DNA from: Antitrichia curtipendula
Lineage: Eukaryota; Streptophyta; Bryopsida; Hypnales; Leucodontaceae
Length of the DNA: 64,000 nt
Direction of reading: 5' to 3'
Assembly (NCBI GenBank): GCA_951230915.1
Contig: OX579633.1
Coordinates: forward strand, 22,664,574 to 22,728,573
This document shows positions 42,689 to 55,692 of the stretch, piece by piece. Each line of letters opens with the position of its first letter. Position 1 is the stretch's first letter. Under the pieces are notes generated by a model, which was not told the origin of the DNA, made no database searches, and worked only from the letters and a program-made list of their open reading frames with translations. The translations under genes were made by a program, and so were the position numbers.

Positions 42689-45218
42689 AGTGCTTTTCGT
42701 GGTAATCTCTCTTTCGTCTTCTCAATCTGCGCGAGTGGAATAGAAATGAGAGTACAATTGGTGGCGCAGATTAATACTAGATGAGAAATGCTGAATCCAA
42801 CTCCCAAGCTGACGACTTCTCACTGAAATCACATTTTTTGAACATCCCTACGGACTTGCATTCTACCTTCTGAGTTGTGTTCTATTCAGACATGGAAGTC
42901 AGGACAATATTTCCATTAACACTCATACCAATGAAGCTACAGAATTCCGACTCCAAAATTGAAATAAAAAATAGAGATATTTTGGAGTAGAAGAATCTAA
43001 ACTACCTGCCCTCAGATATAGCCTAACTAACTTTCTCTTAGTAAGCCAAACAGAGTTATCAGGATCTTGACGTTGTACCTGATGCGAGCACCCGAACTAC
43101 CTCGATCTGCCACGGGCAAAATTTCACCCGCGCGCTAGATTTCAATGATAAGCTGGCAAGAGAACTTCGCATTCACCTTCAATCCATCGGCAAGGCACAA
43201 AGTGCAGTGCCCAGCAAAATATGCAATCTAGAACCCCCGACTAGTGCAGCACGACACTCAAGATCGACAGATCGACCCCAAATCCCAAAGTCCCAAACTT
43301 CGAGAGCCAGTTGTCTCCCTTCGCCCAGCCAGTTCTCGTGCACGAACTCGGTTACCCTACAGCTCTGACCGCGGAAATCGCTGAGTCGGGGTCACCACGG
43401 GCGACTGCAATTTAGATCAATTCAATCGACTTCCAAGCAAATGAATGTTACAGACAGGTAAAGCACCGACTTCGGTAGAGAGGAACACTGGGTATCGATC
43501 GAGTCGGGAAGGAAAAACAATTCCTTGGAAGTGAAATGAGAGCACGAGCGTGGCGACGGAGGCAAGTGCAGCATTAAAGAGCAGGGCATGATGGGGGACA
43601 AGTAAAGTTACGTGCAATGCAGAGTGACCGCGGAGAGACCGAAAGGGCGGAGAAAGGGCGGATGAACTCGGGGTGGCAACGATATTTGGCTGCGTTGAGG
43701 CCCAAAAGGCAGTTGCGAATTATAAGATCTGAAAGAGGAGAAAGCGAGTGGCGATGACACTACGGTCGCCTCCAGTGTCGAGAGGGTGGACGACTGATGA
43801 GGGATTGCACTAAATTTGATTCAAGTTAATCGATCAATTCAGATAGTCTTCTATTCTGTGGCAGACGGCCCATTAGCTCAGTCGATCTGGGGCCTCCTTC
43901 ATCACCTCCGTCCAGACCAGTTAAACTCCGCGATGGCTCAGCTGATCATGATCTCCTTGAGCTCAGTCAACACGATCACAGTTGACGCGTGTTGACTACC
44001 ATCGCGGCCGCTGTGCAGCTTCATCGCCATACCGACAGTCCACGCCGGACCAAAATCCATGGTAAGTACTTCAATGACAAGATGAGGCGGGTCCTATGCC
44101 GGGCACTGCTCCCTGGGCCTCACATCCCGCCGGATATCCTCCCTAGCCTGGCCTTGAGCACTGCAGCGGTGGAGCCCGGACGCAGGGCCGGATTTTGAAG
44201 GTTGCAGTGCCCTTCACGTGCAAAATGACTCTATATGAACGGATGAGAAAAAATTGGAGTCGTTCGATATGAAGGTCAAAGGCTTAGTGTGGGCACTGGG
44301 CAGACTTCTATGCAAAGTTAAAATTGAAAAACAATTTTCAAGTTTTCCAAAATTAAAATTGTTTTTGTCAATTTTCATGATGTTTAAACTTCTATACGAA
44401 TCAAAAGAATCTACATTTTAGGAACAATTTTGTCATGTTGTCAAACTAAAAGCAATCAAATAGTTAAAATTGAAGGTTAAAATTGATTTTGGGAAAATCA
44501 AAAAGTTACTTCCTCCATTATTCATAGGCCTTTCGTTATAATTTTTCTGGACAAAAATTCTAATTCTCTTCTTACAAAGGTTGCACACTTCTATAGAGAA
44601 TTGTAGAAAATCTTTTGTTTTTTTTACAAATTTTGGTTGATTTTTGGATATGGGAAGTCCATCCTTGAAGCTAGTTGTTTAGACCACATAGCCACCCTAG
44701 CCCACCTAACAGAGCACATGAACATGACTTTTCAAAACAAAAGCTAGTGAAAAGTGAACACAGGAGGGAACTCCGAGAGGGAACTTTGAAAGATGTAATT
44801 TTGTAGAATTAATGGAAATAGAAGCTATGAATTGGTATAAAATCTTTTATATTTGGAGTGAAATAAAACATTGCAAAGTACACTAATTTGTCCTATTGGA
44901 AGATTATCAACACCTAAAAAATTAGTGTCACTACAAAAAAAATTGATATAACATAGCAAATATATTAACTATCCTAATACAAAATAGTCTAACTTGGTAG
45001 GTGAGTGTCATATGCACTATTAGGACAAATCAATCCAATTGAATTAGATTGATTTATTGAATTCAATCAACTTCTATTCTATCTTTTATTATTACAATGA
45101 AATTGTGTATTAGTTTATTACTTGAATTTTGACAATCCACATATGCTCGTTGCATGTGCATAAAAAAATGAAGGGCTATGACGACCTTCACAAAAGGCAA
45201 ATCTTCTACACTAGGGGT
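42689..45218. other. VQ gene 5' flank and intergenic DNA
   Basis: Moderately GC-rich sequence to about 44220 that should contain the VQ promoter and 5' UTR; no defining core element was identified. A tRNA-like TTAGCTCAGTCGATC word occurs near 43872 without a B box. AT-rich beyond 44220. No other gene seen. Confidence 0.4.
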
Positions 45219-45803
45219 TTTAACCCTTAAAACCCCGAGGGTGTTCTCTATCAAAAACAACTCAAAACTACCACTTCTATTGTATTTACTTAAAGGAAAC
45301 CAATTTTTTTTATTTTTTGGGAATTCAACCGTAGGATCTTGTACTTAACTTGTCTAAGATCATGTAGTAAAAATTTCATCAAATTTGACCGTACGGATTG
45401 GAAGATATTAGCATTCAAAGTTGAACAAAAAGTTTTTTTTCAAGAAGATGCTTAAATTGCCCGAAAAAATAAGATTGTCCATAACTTTCTCATCCCTAGT
45501 CCAAATAGAATGAATCAAAGCTCCACGTATAGGTAAAAACATAATCTTTTAGGGAAAAAACTCAAAAAAAAAAATTGACTTTTTGTAATATTTTTTGGAC
45601 TGCCAATCTCCATTTCTTGCTCATTGTGCCATAACTTTTTCATCCGGCATCCGATTGAAACAAAAATTATATATCCACAAAGCTCTTGCAAAGCTACACA
45701 ACCTCAAAAAATCTCAAAAAAATTCACTTCAAATTGAGACAATAGGAACCTACCCGGACCCAAATTGTCCCCCGAGGGGACAAACGGGGTTTTAGGGGTT
45801 AAA
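45219..45803. mobile_element. TTAACCCCTAAA-ended repeat family, copy 2
   Basis: The left end TTAACCCTTAAAACCCCGAG is mirrored by CGGGGTTTTAGGGGTTAA at the right. Interior words CCATAACTTTCTCATCC and TCCAAATAGAATGAATCAAAG match copies at 48.0 and 51.3 kb and, on the other strand, 23.8 kb. Confidence 0.75.
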
Positions 45804-45879
45804 GGCACCCATATTAGTTAATTGACATTACACACTATATAAATATCTACCTTTGTTACACATCAACAATTATTGAAGT

Positions 45880-46560
45880 GTTCGGGGGTTGTGCATTCTG
45901 TTTCAAACATCTACAGGTTTCCACAATAAGTCCCTTTAACTTTTTGGTCCCCTTAATACCCCTATTCAGTGTACAAAACTTTCGCATGAATGATATACTC
46001 CGTATACTTATCCCTGCCCTTCCAATTCCTGCACTGCCCGGACGGGGGGGGGCTGGCTCCCGACTCCCAAGTCCCGTCCCGCTTCCCGTCTCGCGGGCTG
46101 TTCTCTTCTCCGTTCCCACGTCCCGACGCGCAGGTAGGCCTGGAACGCGTGCGCGTGTTCCCCATGACTTGTCCTGCTTCCCGACTGTCTGACTGTTCTC
46201 TCGCCCCCACGCCCCACACGGCCCACAGCCCTCGCCCCCCGCCCGAGGCCCCACGACGTTACTCAGTACTCACGGCTTCCTCAATTCACAGATTTTTTGC
46301 TTCTAAAGTTCTAATGCGCCGTGTTCCCAATGTCATGGAACGTGCTTGGACGTTGCGCGGTTGTCCCTCTGCCCCGCCCCGGCCCCGCAGTCCTTGTCCG
46401 TGCCACGTTTCCCCGACGGACGCCCTGATGGCCAGTGTGAATCGGACACTACGCAACGCGAGAATGGGCCGGGCTGGGCCGGGCTGCTCATCAGCACGCA
46501 CTGTGCGCTGTGTGCAGGATGGAGTGCAATTGCAGGCAGCTTAGGCCCGCTTCCATCCGT
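45880..46560. other. GC-rich segment without a supported gene
   Basis: C-rich plus strand (46040-46480) with many overlapping open frames on both strands and short repeated GGGCCGGGCT words near 46468. No frame shows a domain. The local composition differs sharply from both flanks. It could be a captured or degraded gene fragment. Confidence 0.4.
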
Positions 46561-48024
46561 CAGATGGAGTAATTAACAACTTACGAACTGTTCTGTTGTT
46601 GTCAGAGTGACTGCAGATATTGTACTACTGATGACGTCCATCGTCAGAGACTCAGAGGTCGCTGTAGGGCGGGGTGCTGGCAACGAGTACTTATTAACTT
46701 ATACAGGTACATGTTTTCGTTGAGTTAGAGAACGAACCAACTTCAAGTTGCTTCCTGAAATGCAGGCAGGCAGGCAGGCCAGTCATGAAGAAATGCCGGA
46801 TAGAATCAACAAATTTGCTTTCCACTGAAATTTCGCTAATTCCGTCACCCGCTGCCTACTAAGGCCGGTAGACCGCGTCCCTCGTAATCATAATATTCCC
46901 CAATGTGATGATGATGACACGGGAGGGCTTACACTACACTAACCGACCCAGGAAGAGTGGTGGTGTTTTTCCACTTTTTGGCACCGTTATTGATCTAAAG
47001 TGTTGGATAATGAAATGCCGTGAATCTTACAACTTTTGGGCATTTTTGTACTGAAACAAATGTCAGAAAAAAAGGGTGGAAAAATGATATCAAACAAATT
47101 CTCAAGAAGAATTTTAAAAAAGAGTGTGAAAAGTAGCATCAAAATGTAGTTAAACATGTCTTCACTTTAGAAATTGCCTATTTCATTCCACCGAGATTAA
47201 AAAATACAAAAGAACTTGGATTGGATTTGGTTGCCTCTCGCATTTCAGGGAAATTTACAAGGAAAATTTTCTGACAAGTACTTTGAAGGTTCCTACACCT
47301 CAGGAAAAAAATAAAATAAAAAAGATCAGAGGTGAAAAAACGTTATGTAATCCCTCATTTTTGTGTAAGTTGCAAGAAAATTGTCAATTTCAAACATATG
47401 GCTAAACTAAAAAGCCCTACCACCAACAGTGAGGTGAGAGGTTCAGGGGAGCCAGCCTTTTTACCACTAAAATTCCAATTCCCCATGTATGGTAGAACCA
47501 CCCATTGTCGACCAGGGACCCATCCCCAACTTGTAGGGTGTACTATTTCCAACCAAAGCTGCAATAAATTTTCAACCAAAGCTTTGAATGTGTTTTTTCT
47601 CCTTTTCAAAGTTAAGACTAATTGAGTCATAACACATGTTCCAAAGCAGTGAGCAAAAAATAGTTCTTGAATGATCAACATTGGAAGACTCTACATGTCA
47701 GTTATAGGTTTTGACCAGCTGTCGGCTTCTAAAATTCATAGTAATTTCAATTCAAGGCATAAAATTACAGAAAAAATTGCAATCCCCTTGTTTTCTATCT
47801 TCCTACATAGCAGAAAATTTACATGCCTTAATACTGCTCCAAAACATGCACAGATCACTTAAGTGGTCGACAATGGGTGGTTCTACTATACTATACAATG
47901 TGCATTTTTATCCTGAAATGTATTCTTTGGGTACACAAGGCAGGGAGAATTTGAGATGAAAGTGGCAAGGTAAGCTTAGTAGGCTTGTTCATTCACCCTC
48001 AGTTAGTGTCAAAAGAGTGTCAAT
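46561..48024. other. No gene recognised
   Basis: Contains a short (CAGG)n-like run near 46765-46780 (GCAGGCAGGCAGGCAGGC). A TTCATTTTGGTAGAACCACCCATTGTCGAC-like segment at 47490-47510 recurs inverted at 47864-47884 (GTCGACAATGGGTGG as its mirror), suggesting another foldback about 400 bp long. No coding. Confidence 0.4.
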
Positions 48025-48836
48025 TTAACTCCTAAAGGACCGTTTATTCCCTCATGGGACAATTTGGGTCCAGATAAGTTCCTATGACCTCATTTTTTAA
48101 TGAATTTTTTTTAAATTTTTTGAGAAGATGTGTGTTTTTGCGAGAGCTTTGTGGATATATAATTTTAATATAAATCGGTGCCTGGGAGAAAAAATTATGG
48201 CATAATAAGCCAAAAATGTAGGCCAGCAGGTAGCACAAAAAAATCACAAAAAGTCAAAATAAACTAAATTTTTTTTTGTAAAACTATATATTTTGTCTAC
48301 ATTTGAAGCTTTGATTCATTCTATTTGGACGGGTGATGAGAAAGTTATGGACAATCTTAGTTTTTCGGGCAAATCTAAGCATCTTTTTGATAAAATAACT
48401 TAAAAGATTCATTTTTTAATGCAATTGTTTTCAGTTTTCCAAAAAACATTGTTAGATAGGGCTGTATTTGCTTGCTAGAACAATCTCACCGTTGGGATTA
48501 TTGTGTTTCAATTTCATCTTAGAGCTATTAATGATTTATTTTTTCCTTCAATCTTAAACAAACTTCTACTTAACAATTTTTTTGAAATTTTTTTCCTAGA
48601 TTCTCAACTCAAGTATTCAGCATAAAAACTTAGAAAATCAAAATTGATAGTACAAAAAAATTTAAGTTAAGAATTCAAAGCCAAAAAATCTAGTCTAGCA
48701 AGGTGCAAAAAAACTTGTTTTCTTCACTTTGGGTGCAAAAAAACCAATTTTAAAATTTTTCTGCTTTTTTTTGCAATAGAAGTGGCGGTTTTGAGTGTGT
48801 TTTGATGGAGAAAAGGCCGCAGTCCTTTAGGGGTTA
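48025..48836. mobile_element. TTAACCCCTAAA-ended repeat family, copy 3
   Basis: Left end TTAACTCCTAAAGGACC, right end GTCCTTTAGGGGTTA. The interior contains TTGATTCATTCTATTTGGAC and GAGAAAGTTATGGACAATCT, shared with copies 1 and 2. Confidence 0.75.
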
Positions 48837-51340
48837 CAATAGAGTTTTTACAGAGTTTCTGTTCCAGTAAAATAAAAACTGGTGAGGATGCTCTTAGATA
48901 TTCACTCCTCACTGACGCCGAAGTGACCTTATGAATGACAAGAATCAGCTAAGGGTTGCTCTCTCTCCACCTCCAAGGCTCCAAGATAAATAAGCTTACG
49001 TTACTCGTGTGAATTCCTGCACAGATACCACCAGCTTTTTGTTCGGGTACTACTGTACTCCCCATGGGGAATTAAGACCACATTGTTACAGTGGAAGGGC
49101 AGATTTTTTGTTTGAATGTCCCCACAGAGCCTGACCAACTGCCGGCGTTCATGTGTAATTTTGAGACACGACCGCAAACCCGGCCGGCGCTTGTGGCCCT
49201 TCCTTCTCAAACCTGCTTCCCTGCCCATATCAGAGCTAAACTTAGTTCTACTGGTCGCTCCTTTCGAACGGAACCAAGAACCGAGATGTTGGGCCATATT
49301 CACCTACAGACAACAATGCACGTTTTTCAACTTCGTTTTCACACTTGTCAGCACAAATACTCTTCGAGGGTCGAAGTCAACAGTTGCTTCCTTAGGCTAG
49401 TGTTGAACCCGGAAAGGTTCATAACATTGTTTACCAACGAGGCAAGGTCCCTTTTCCACTCTTGAAAAGAGAAGACCTAATGGAAAAAAAATGTCTTACA
49501 TGACTCATTTGCCAACCCTAATCCTTGAATTATAGTGAAAGTCTCGTAGAGGCATCTAGGAAGGCATAATACCTTCCCACTATAGAGAAGACCATTGCAT
49601 GATTATACAATGTTATGTTTCTGAATGTTTCTTCAAAAAAACACTCCCAAAGTATCATTTCTAGTGCAAAGAGTTACTATGAATAAAGACTTTTTTTTCT
49701 TCAGTGACAGACGAAATTGAGTACAAAGTTGAAATGCTTTCATTCAAACAACCATACCATAAGTATCAATGGGCAAAGTCCAAAAGTAGATATATAGAAG
49801 TTGCAATATGTGGCATACTACACATTATCATGGAAGTTTGAAGAAAATCAATTGTGATTTAAAAGAAAATCAATTCCAAAGTTAGCCATGTCTAAAACTC
49901 AATTTTATTCAACTTGATTTGGAATTACTTTATTTTTGACCAAATTTTTCTTAAAAACTCTAAGAAAAAACTTTTGTGCATTTTTTACCTTAGAAAGATT
50001 GAGAAGAAGTTTTGTGTCCTTTGAATGATTTTAGACAGGTCCCAAAAATGAAAAATAATACTTTTTCATCCAATAAATAAGAGGAGTTGCTTAAACCCAA
50101 TTTCAATGAATGGTAATGGATATTCCCTCTTTGTGATCTTTTTGTACTTTCTGACATAGAATATGGCAAATCCATTAATCACTTTGTTAGTAGTGTTTGG
50201 CAATTTTTATTCATTTTTCTCTATCTAAATTTCAACTATAAAAAATTTTCTTTTGAATTTGAATTCAACTAATGATATGAAGCTTATTAAGTCTAATTTC
50301 TACTCCAATGAAAATTTAAAAGTTTCATTGCAAGTGGGACTTTAGACCTATAACCATGGCTCCAAAGTTTATTTTCTAATTTTAGAATGATATGGTAAAT
50401 TGATTTACACCACAATGTTCTACAATATAATGTATACCAATGAAGAAACTTTTTCAAAATTTTAAGCCTTTTTTGTATTCAATGAATTTTTACATTATGA
50501 ATTTGTCATTTGTCATTTGTCATTTATAAATTCATAGTTATTTCAAATTCTACCAAAAAAATTGAACCTTTTACAACTTGTAGAATACATGTGATTACAT
50601 CTACTCATACTTAGATTAGAAAATAAGCAACCCTGCCAACTAATGTGATCCTACCTCACTAAAATACTAACACATTCACATGAATCCCAAATCCTTTTGT
50701 ACTTCCAAAATCTTTCTTCTAACAAAGGCACATAGCCTTGCAGTAACTCAACTTATTCTTTGAAACTTGACATTAGATTGAAGATGAATAGATTTTTAAT
50801 TTTTGTCTAACTAAAAAAGCTTGGAATTACTTAAATATATGATTACATCTTTGAAAATTAATCATAAAAATTTCATTCATACATATATAGTTGAAAAATA
50901 GAAGCATACAAGAAATAAAGTTTGAAAAGGAGTCATGGGCTGTCTTCTTGTAATTAATTCTTTAGATACTTTGGGAACCAAAATTGATCACTTTAATTAT
51001 GTAACTAAAAATACTTGACATCCATCTAAATTTAAACAAATTGGATGAATGTTAGAAATCTTGCATTGCATTAAAAGGCACAAGAATTGTTGCATTTCAA
51101 GTTGTGGAAGATCTTCAAATACCAGAAAACACACTAGCAATAGGCAAAAAAATGTACTAATATGCCACAATGTATGCTAATATATGCTAATATACTATTG
51201 CATATTAATGATGTATGCAAATTCAATTTTCATCTTTTGTTTTTTGAAGATCACAAAGTTGTTCCTTAACTATTACAATTGACCTTCTGCTCTTATAATA
51301 GAAGCATGAATTAGTTTTAGAGGCGGGTGTAAGCTTATAT
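48837..51340. other. No gene recognised
   Basis: Frames near 49001-49465 on both strands have no recognisable domain. A small repeat of TTTGTCATTTGTCATT occurs near 50507. AAAGTCCAAAAGTAG near 49777 resembles the TIR of the 22-kb element but has no partner. Confidence 0.45.
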
Positions 51341-52103
51341 TTAACCCCTTAAGGTCAGAGACTGTGTTTTCACCAAAACCGCTCCAAAACTGCCATTTCT
51401 AATGCAAGTACCAAATTTATAAAAAAAATCATTTTTGTAAAAATTTAACCATTAGGATCTTGTAGTACACTAATTTGAGAAGTTGTAAAAAAATTTCAAA
51501 AATTTCCACCATGTAGATTGCAACATAATTTGAATTTGAGAAGTTGTAAAAAAATAGTAAGTAGAAAGAGGTAAAGAATGATTCAAAACATTAAATTGTT
51601 AAAAATTTAGATATGGAATTGAAAAAGTCCAATATCAACAATTTTAATGTTGTAATAAACTGTTTGTTTGTTTTTCAAAAAACATTAAAAATTGAGTTAA
51701 ACAAAAGACTTCAAAGTTTATTTCAAAGTAGAGATTCCATAATTACCTTCAAACTAAGACTCCTCATAACTTTTGATTCATTGATCAAAATGGAATGATT
51801 CAAAGCTTCCCACGTACATATAAATCTAAAGAATCAATTTTAAGTTTTTATTTTTTTTAAAAGTGATTTTTAAAGAAGTTTTTTGAGCTACCTGGGTTGC
51901 CCGTTGACCAATAAAAATGACATATCATGCAATAACTTTTTAACCGCGTAGTCAAAAGTTATGAAAATTGTTGGCCTTAAAGCTACTCCTTGGGCACATG
52001 TTGTGTGAAAATTTCAAAGAAAAAAAATAAAAATTCCCTTCATAGTGATCTGCTTAAAATTGCTATAATGTCAAAAAACAGTGTTTGGTCCTTTAGGGGT
52101 TAA
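51341..52103. mobile_element. TTAACCCCTAAA-ended repeat family, copy 4
   Basis: Left end TTAACCCCTTAAGGTC, right end GGTCCTTTAGGGGTTAA. The interior shows the family words (CTGCCATTTCTAATGCAAG, ATAACTTTTTAACC). Confidence 0.75.
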
Positions 52104-52139
52104 ACTGTATATGAATTTCATTTTCAATAGAAGAAAAAT

Positions 52140-52680
52140 GTGTTTAGCACAACCGGCTACTATGCAACTAGTGTCCTATACAACTATCCTACAACTGTAA
52201 TCCTCTCTATTAGCACCAAATCTAGCGTAATTGTTTTATATCGTTGTTTTACAGCATTGATACATTGTTTTAGTTGCAAAGTAGTCAATTTATAGTTGCA
52301 AAAAACAACTAGGAAACAACTACCAACACATTGCAATTGTAAAATGACCAGTTGTTTCCTAGTCACTTTCTAGTCGTACACTAGTTGTTTCTTAGTTGTT
52401 TCCTACAATACTAGAAAATTCACCTTTTCTGTTGATTTGGTTGCATAGATTCGATTCACTTTTCTATTGATTTGGAGAGTAATTTGTTGATTTGGATAGA
52501 AATCAGTAGAAAGTGAATCAAATGAATACGAACAAATCAACAAAAATACTAAATTTTCTAGTAGTGGAGCTAGTTGTTTCCTAGTTGTTCTTAAGTCATA
52601 CACTAGTTGTTTCTTACTCAGTTTCTAGTTGTTTCCTAGTTCTTTCCAAAGTTCTTTCCTATTTGTCTTATATCAATTGT
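52140..52680. repeat. CTAGTTGTTTC-type simple repeat region
   Basis: Short words CTAGTTGTTTC and CAACTAG recur many times on both strands between 52150 and 52660. The region surrounds the small TA-flanked MITE at 52411-52561. Confidence 0.6.
52411..52561. mobile_element. 151-bp MITE with CTAGAAAATT ends and TA duplication
   Basis: CTAGAAAATT at the left is mirrored by AATTTTCTAG at the right, with TA on both outer sides (52409-52410, 52562-52563). Subterminal GTTGATTTG and GATTCACTTT words are also mirrored. TA target sites point to the Tc1/mariner group. Confidence 0.75.
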
Positions 52681-53084
52681 CCCATATCAATTGTAAAGAA
52701 TACCATCAAGTTGGACATATTTGTTGCAGTCTTATGCAATGAACTGTTGATAGAATTCTAAGACTTTTACAATTTTTATGATTTGTGGATTTCTATAAAG
52801 TATAGATTTCTATAATTTGTAGATTTCTACAATCTATAGAAATCAAAAAATATTTAAAATCCAAGAAATTTTTAAATCTATGAAATTGTAAGTAGGTATC
52901 CTAAACCAATGAAATCTATTAAATACTAGTATTTGAATTTGAGAAATCTAGGAAGCAAGTAGATTTGAATTTTTTTAATCTAAAAAACGATAGATTTGAA
53001 TTTCAAAAATCTAAAAAAAGGTAGTTATAAAATTCTAAAATCTAGAAAGAAGGTAAATATGAAAATTTTAAATCTACAAATCAT

Positions 53085-53150
53085 TGAGATTAATTTTTTT
53101 AAATCTACAAATCATTGAGATTAATTTTTTTAAATCTACAAATCTACAAG
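53085..53150 (+). repeat. Short tandem repeat, about 36-bp unit
   Basis: AAATCTACAAATCATTGAGA then TTAATTTTTTT repeats twice in tandem with a partial third copy, in a region rich in AAATCTA-like words (52780-53150). Confidence 0.7.
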
Positions 53151-54750
53151 TCACAAACAAGTCGCAAATAAGTCACATACGAGGTGTAACTTTTGCAATA
53201 GCTGCACGTTTTTTCTAGATTTTAGGGTGTCCACTGCAAATACAAGTCTCCAAATTATCACCAGTCGCAAACTAGTCGCAAGTGTCCCATGCAATTGAAA
53301 ACCAATTGCATAGTGTAGTCGCAAAACCCCTCATTTTCTTTTAGTGTTTGTAACTTTTAAATTTAGTAGAAATTTAAGAAAAAAAATGTGTATTTGCTTG
53401 CAATGTGTAGTTGAATAGGTTAGATAGTCTAATTTCACATCCGCATTTACATCACTAGAAACAAAATAAATATAATCTCTATATGGCTGTGAATATGAAA
53501 TTTTTACAAAGTAATGCCCATACTATCCAATAATATGCCTTGCAAGATACAAAATGTGTTACAAAATCCAATGTTAGACGGGCACCAAATTCAACATACA
53601 CTAACACCACCATGTGCACTTCCATTTGTTCAGTAAGCAATGTTTTGTATGTATGTATTGAAACCTACATTTTCCAAAAAATTAGAATCTAAGGTATTAA
53701 ATCACTATTGGGCCTAAAATTGCCTCCAATCCAATTGTAACCCTTGCGGTTTGAACTCAATTGTATTTATAGCATTCTAATGTAGTGAAAATTGCAAAAG
53801 AGCTGACTTCATTGAATACCACAATGAATTTAATACTTTTGGATTGTAAATGTAACCATATAGGAAATTAAAACAATTGCATTATCATTCAAAAGGATCA
53901 GAATATATAGTCCTCTAGGATCTATAGTTAAAATTGGAAAGCTATATATTTTTGCCTTGACTACCTATAAATATGTATGTTTTTTTCAAAAATGAATTGT
54001 CCAAAGTGCATTTGAAAAATTCTTTGATTTTTCCTTTTGTTGCAAGAAAAAAATTGTAAATTCAATCAACCTAAATTTGTGTAGTAACCAAAGGGAGGAC
54101 AATATGAATATATTTAAAATATATACATAGGGATCATCTTACTTTACTCAAAGAAAAAAACATAAATAAACCAAGCTACTAATGTGACCAAAGACTGTAT
54201 AAAACAAAGACAAAATGTAAATATTATTTGAATCTTAACCCCTAAATCTTTTGCTGACAAAAATGGGCATTGGTAATTTTGGGTAGACTCACTAGTGACT
54301 TCAACTTCTTTATTTTATTTTTGGTATTTTAGTAGATTACTTAATTCCCCTCTTGTTAGATTTCAAAGAAGTAAAAAATATTGAACTTGCTCTCTTTAAA
54401 ATTAGCATTTGATAGTTCTAACAACCCTAAAGCATAGGAGCCTAGGTAGACTAACTACACACTAAACTTGCCATCCTTCCAATTAAATTCAAATTGGAGT
54501 AGAATTCAAATGTTTTCTAGAATAAAAATTAAAAGAGACTCCACCTTGTTTTTTAGAATAAGTATTAGAATTGGATTTTTAACATGACTTTACAAATAAT
54601 TCTAATAATTTCAATGTCACAACTTAGAGATGAAGACAATTTGTCTATCATCTAGATATAAAGAAGGGACTCTGTAACAAATATATGTATAAAATAATAT
54701 TAAATCCTAGTTATTTTATGAAATGTTTTTTGGGAGAGAGTATTAAGAAA
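53151..54750. other. No gene recognised
   Basis: AT-rich intergenic DNA with no repeats or coding that I can support. Confidence 0.5.
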
Positions 54751-54945
54751 TCTTTTAAAAAGTCTTTTAAGCTTCACAAAACATGATAATTAATTAGTTG
54801 TCTGTCAAGTATACATTTTAAACTCATGGCATTAATGTATTATTTTAAAAGTCTTTTAAAAAGTCTTTTAAGCTTTACAAAACATAATAATTAATTAGTT
54901 GTCCGTCAAGAATACATTTTAAACTCATGGCATTAATGTATTTTT
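54751..54945 (+). repeat. Tandem duplication, 101-bp unit, two copies
   Basis: TCTTTTAAAAAGTCTTTTAA starts at 54751 and again at 54852. The copies stay nearly identical through AATTAATTAGTTGTC and CTCATGGCATTAATGTAT, so the duplication is fairly recent. Confidence 0.9.
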
Positions 54946-55441
54946 TTGGTACTAGTATAATTTGGTAATATAATTCTTACTACTAGATAGATGTTGTAAA
55001 GGTAATTATCCATATATACTTTGATCTCATAACCTCAAAGTTGACACCTTGCTCACTAATTTTGAAGACACATTCTAAATGCATTTTAAATGTTTTAAAA
55101 AATATTTTGAATATATTATATGAATATTTTAAATATACTCAAATGATTGAGTTATTTGATAAATATAACTTTATTCAATTATTTATTTCCACCTTCAAAT
55201 TGTTTATCTCTTGAACCTTATTCTCTCTAGTAGTCTACAAATCAAAATCTCTTAAATTTTTTTACTTCTATGAATACAAAGAATAATTTATACCCCCCTA
55301 GCCAATTCCTCTAGGTTTTGTAGGGTGTATCTTGCTTGTTTTTTCCTTTCTCTTGTCCGGCCTATAGCCTAGATGTTGTGTTTTGTGACGCTTTGCAATG
55401 GATTTCTATTTGATAAAAAAGTAATATTTAAAAAACAATTA

Positions 55442-55474
<33 letters not shown>

Positions 55475-55692
55475 TTCCATACGTATAAACAACACAATGA
55501 GATTCATAGCCATTCAAGTCAAGTTGCCTAGTTAGGTAGATATGAACCATATTCTTGCATTTAATAGTTAATATTGGTGGTCATATACATAATAGTATTA
55601 TGGGTCCCTCTAAGTTAAAGAGTTTGTTTAATGCTTTCTATTTTAGCAATAACTTTTTTTGTATGTTTTCTTTGCCCATGTAGATGACATAC
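54946..55692. other. GAPN 3' flank
   Basis: No gene. It contains the (AAT)n microsatellite listed separately. About 45 bases past the GAPN stop, on the minus strand, there is a run of seven A's, which is too short to call a retroposition tail. Confidence 0.5.
55443..55475. repeat. (AAT)n microsatellite
   Basis: About ten AAT units. Confidence 0.95.

Noticed and set aside
41901..42743. Three plus-strand frames of 112-158 codons
   Set aside because: Antisense shadows of the GC-rich VQ gene.
43866..43900. tRNA-like TTAGCTCAGTCGATC
   Set aside because: No B box, anticodon stem or acceptor pairing follows.
45856..46576. Several GC-rich frames up to 184 codons on both strands
   Set aside because: No domain and mutually overlapping. 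Composition alone explains their length.
49770..49815. AAAGTCCAAAAGTAG resembling the 22-kb element's terminus
   Set aside because: The match breaks after 15 bases and there is no partner end or palindrome nearby.
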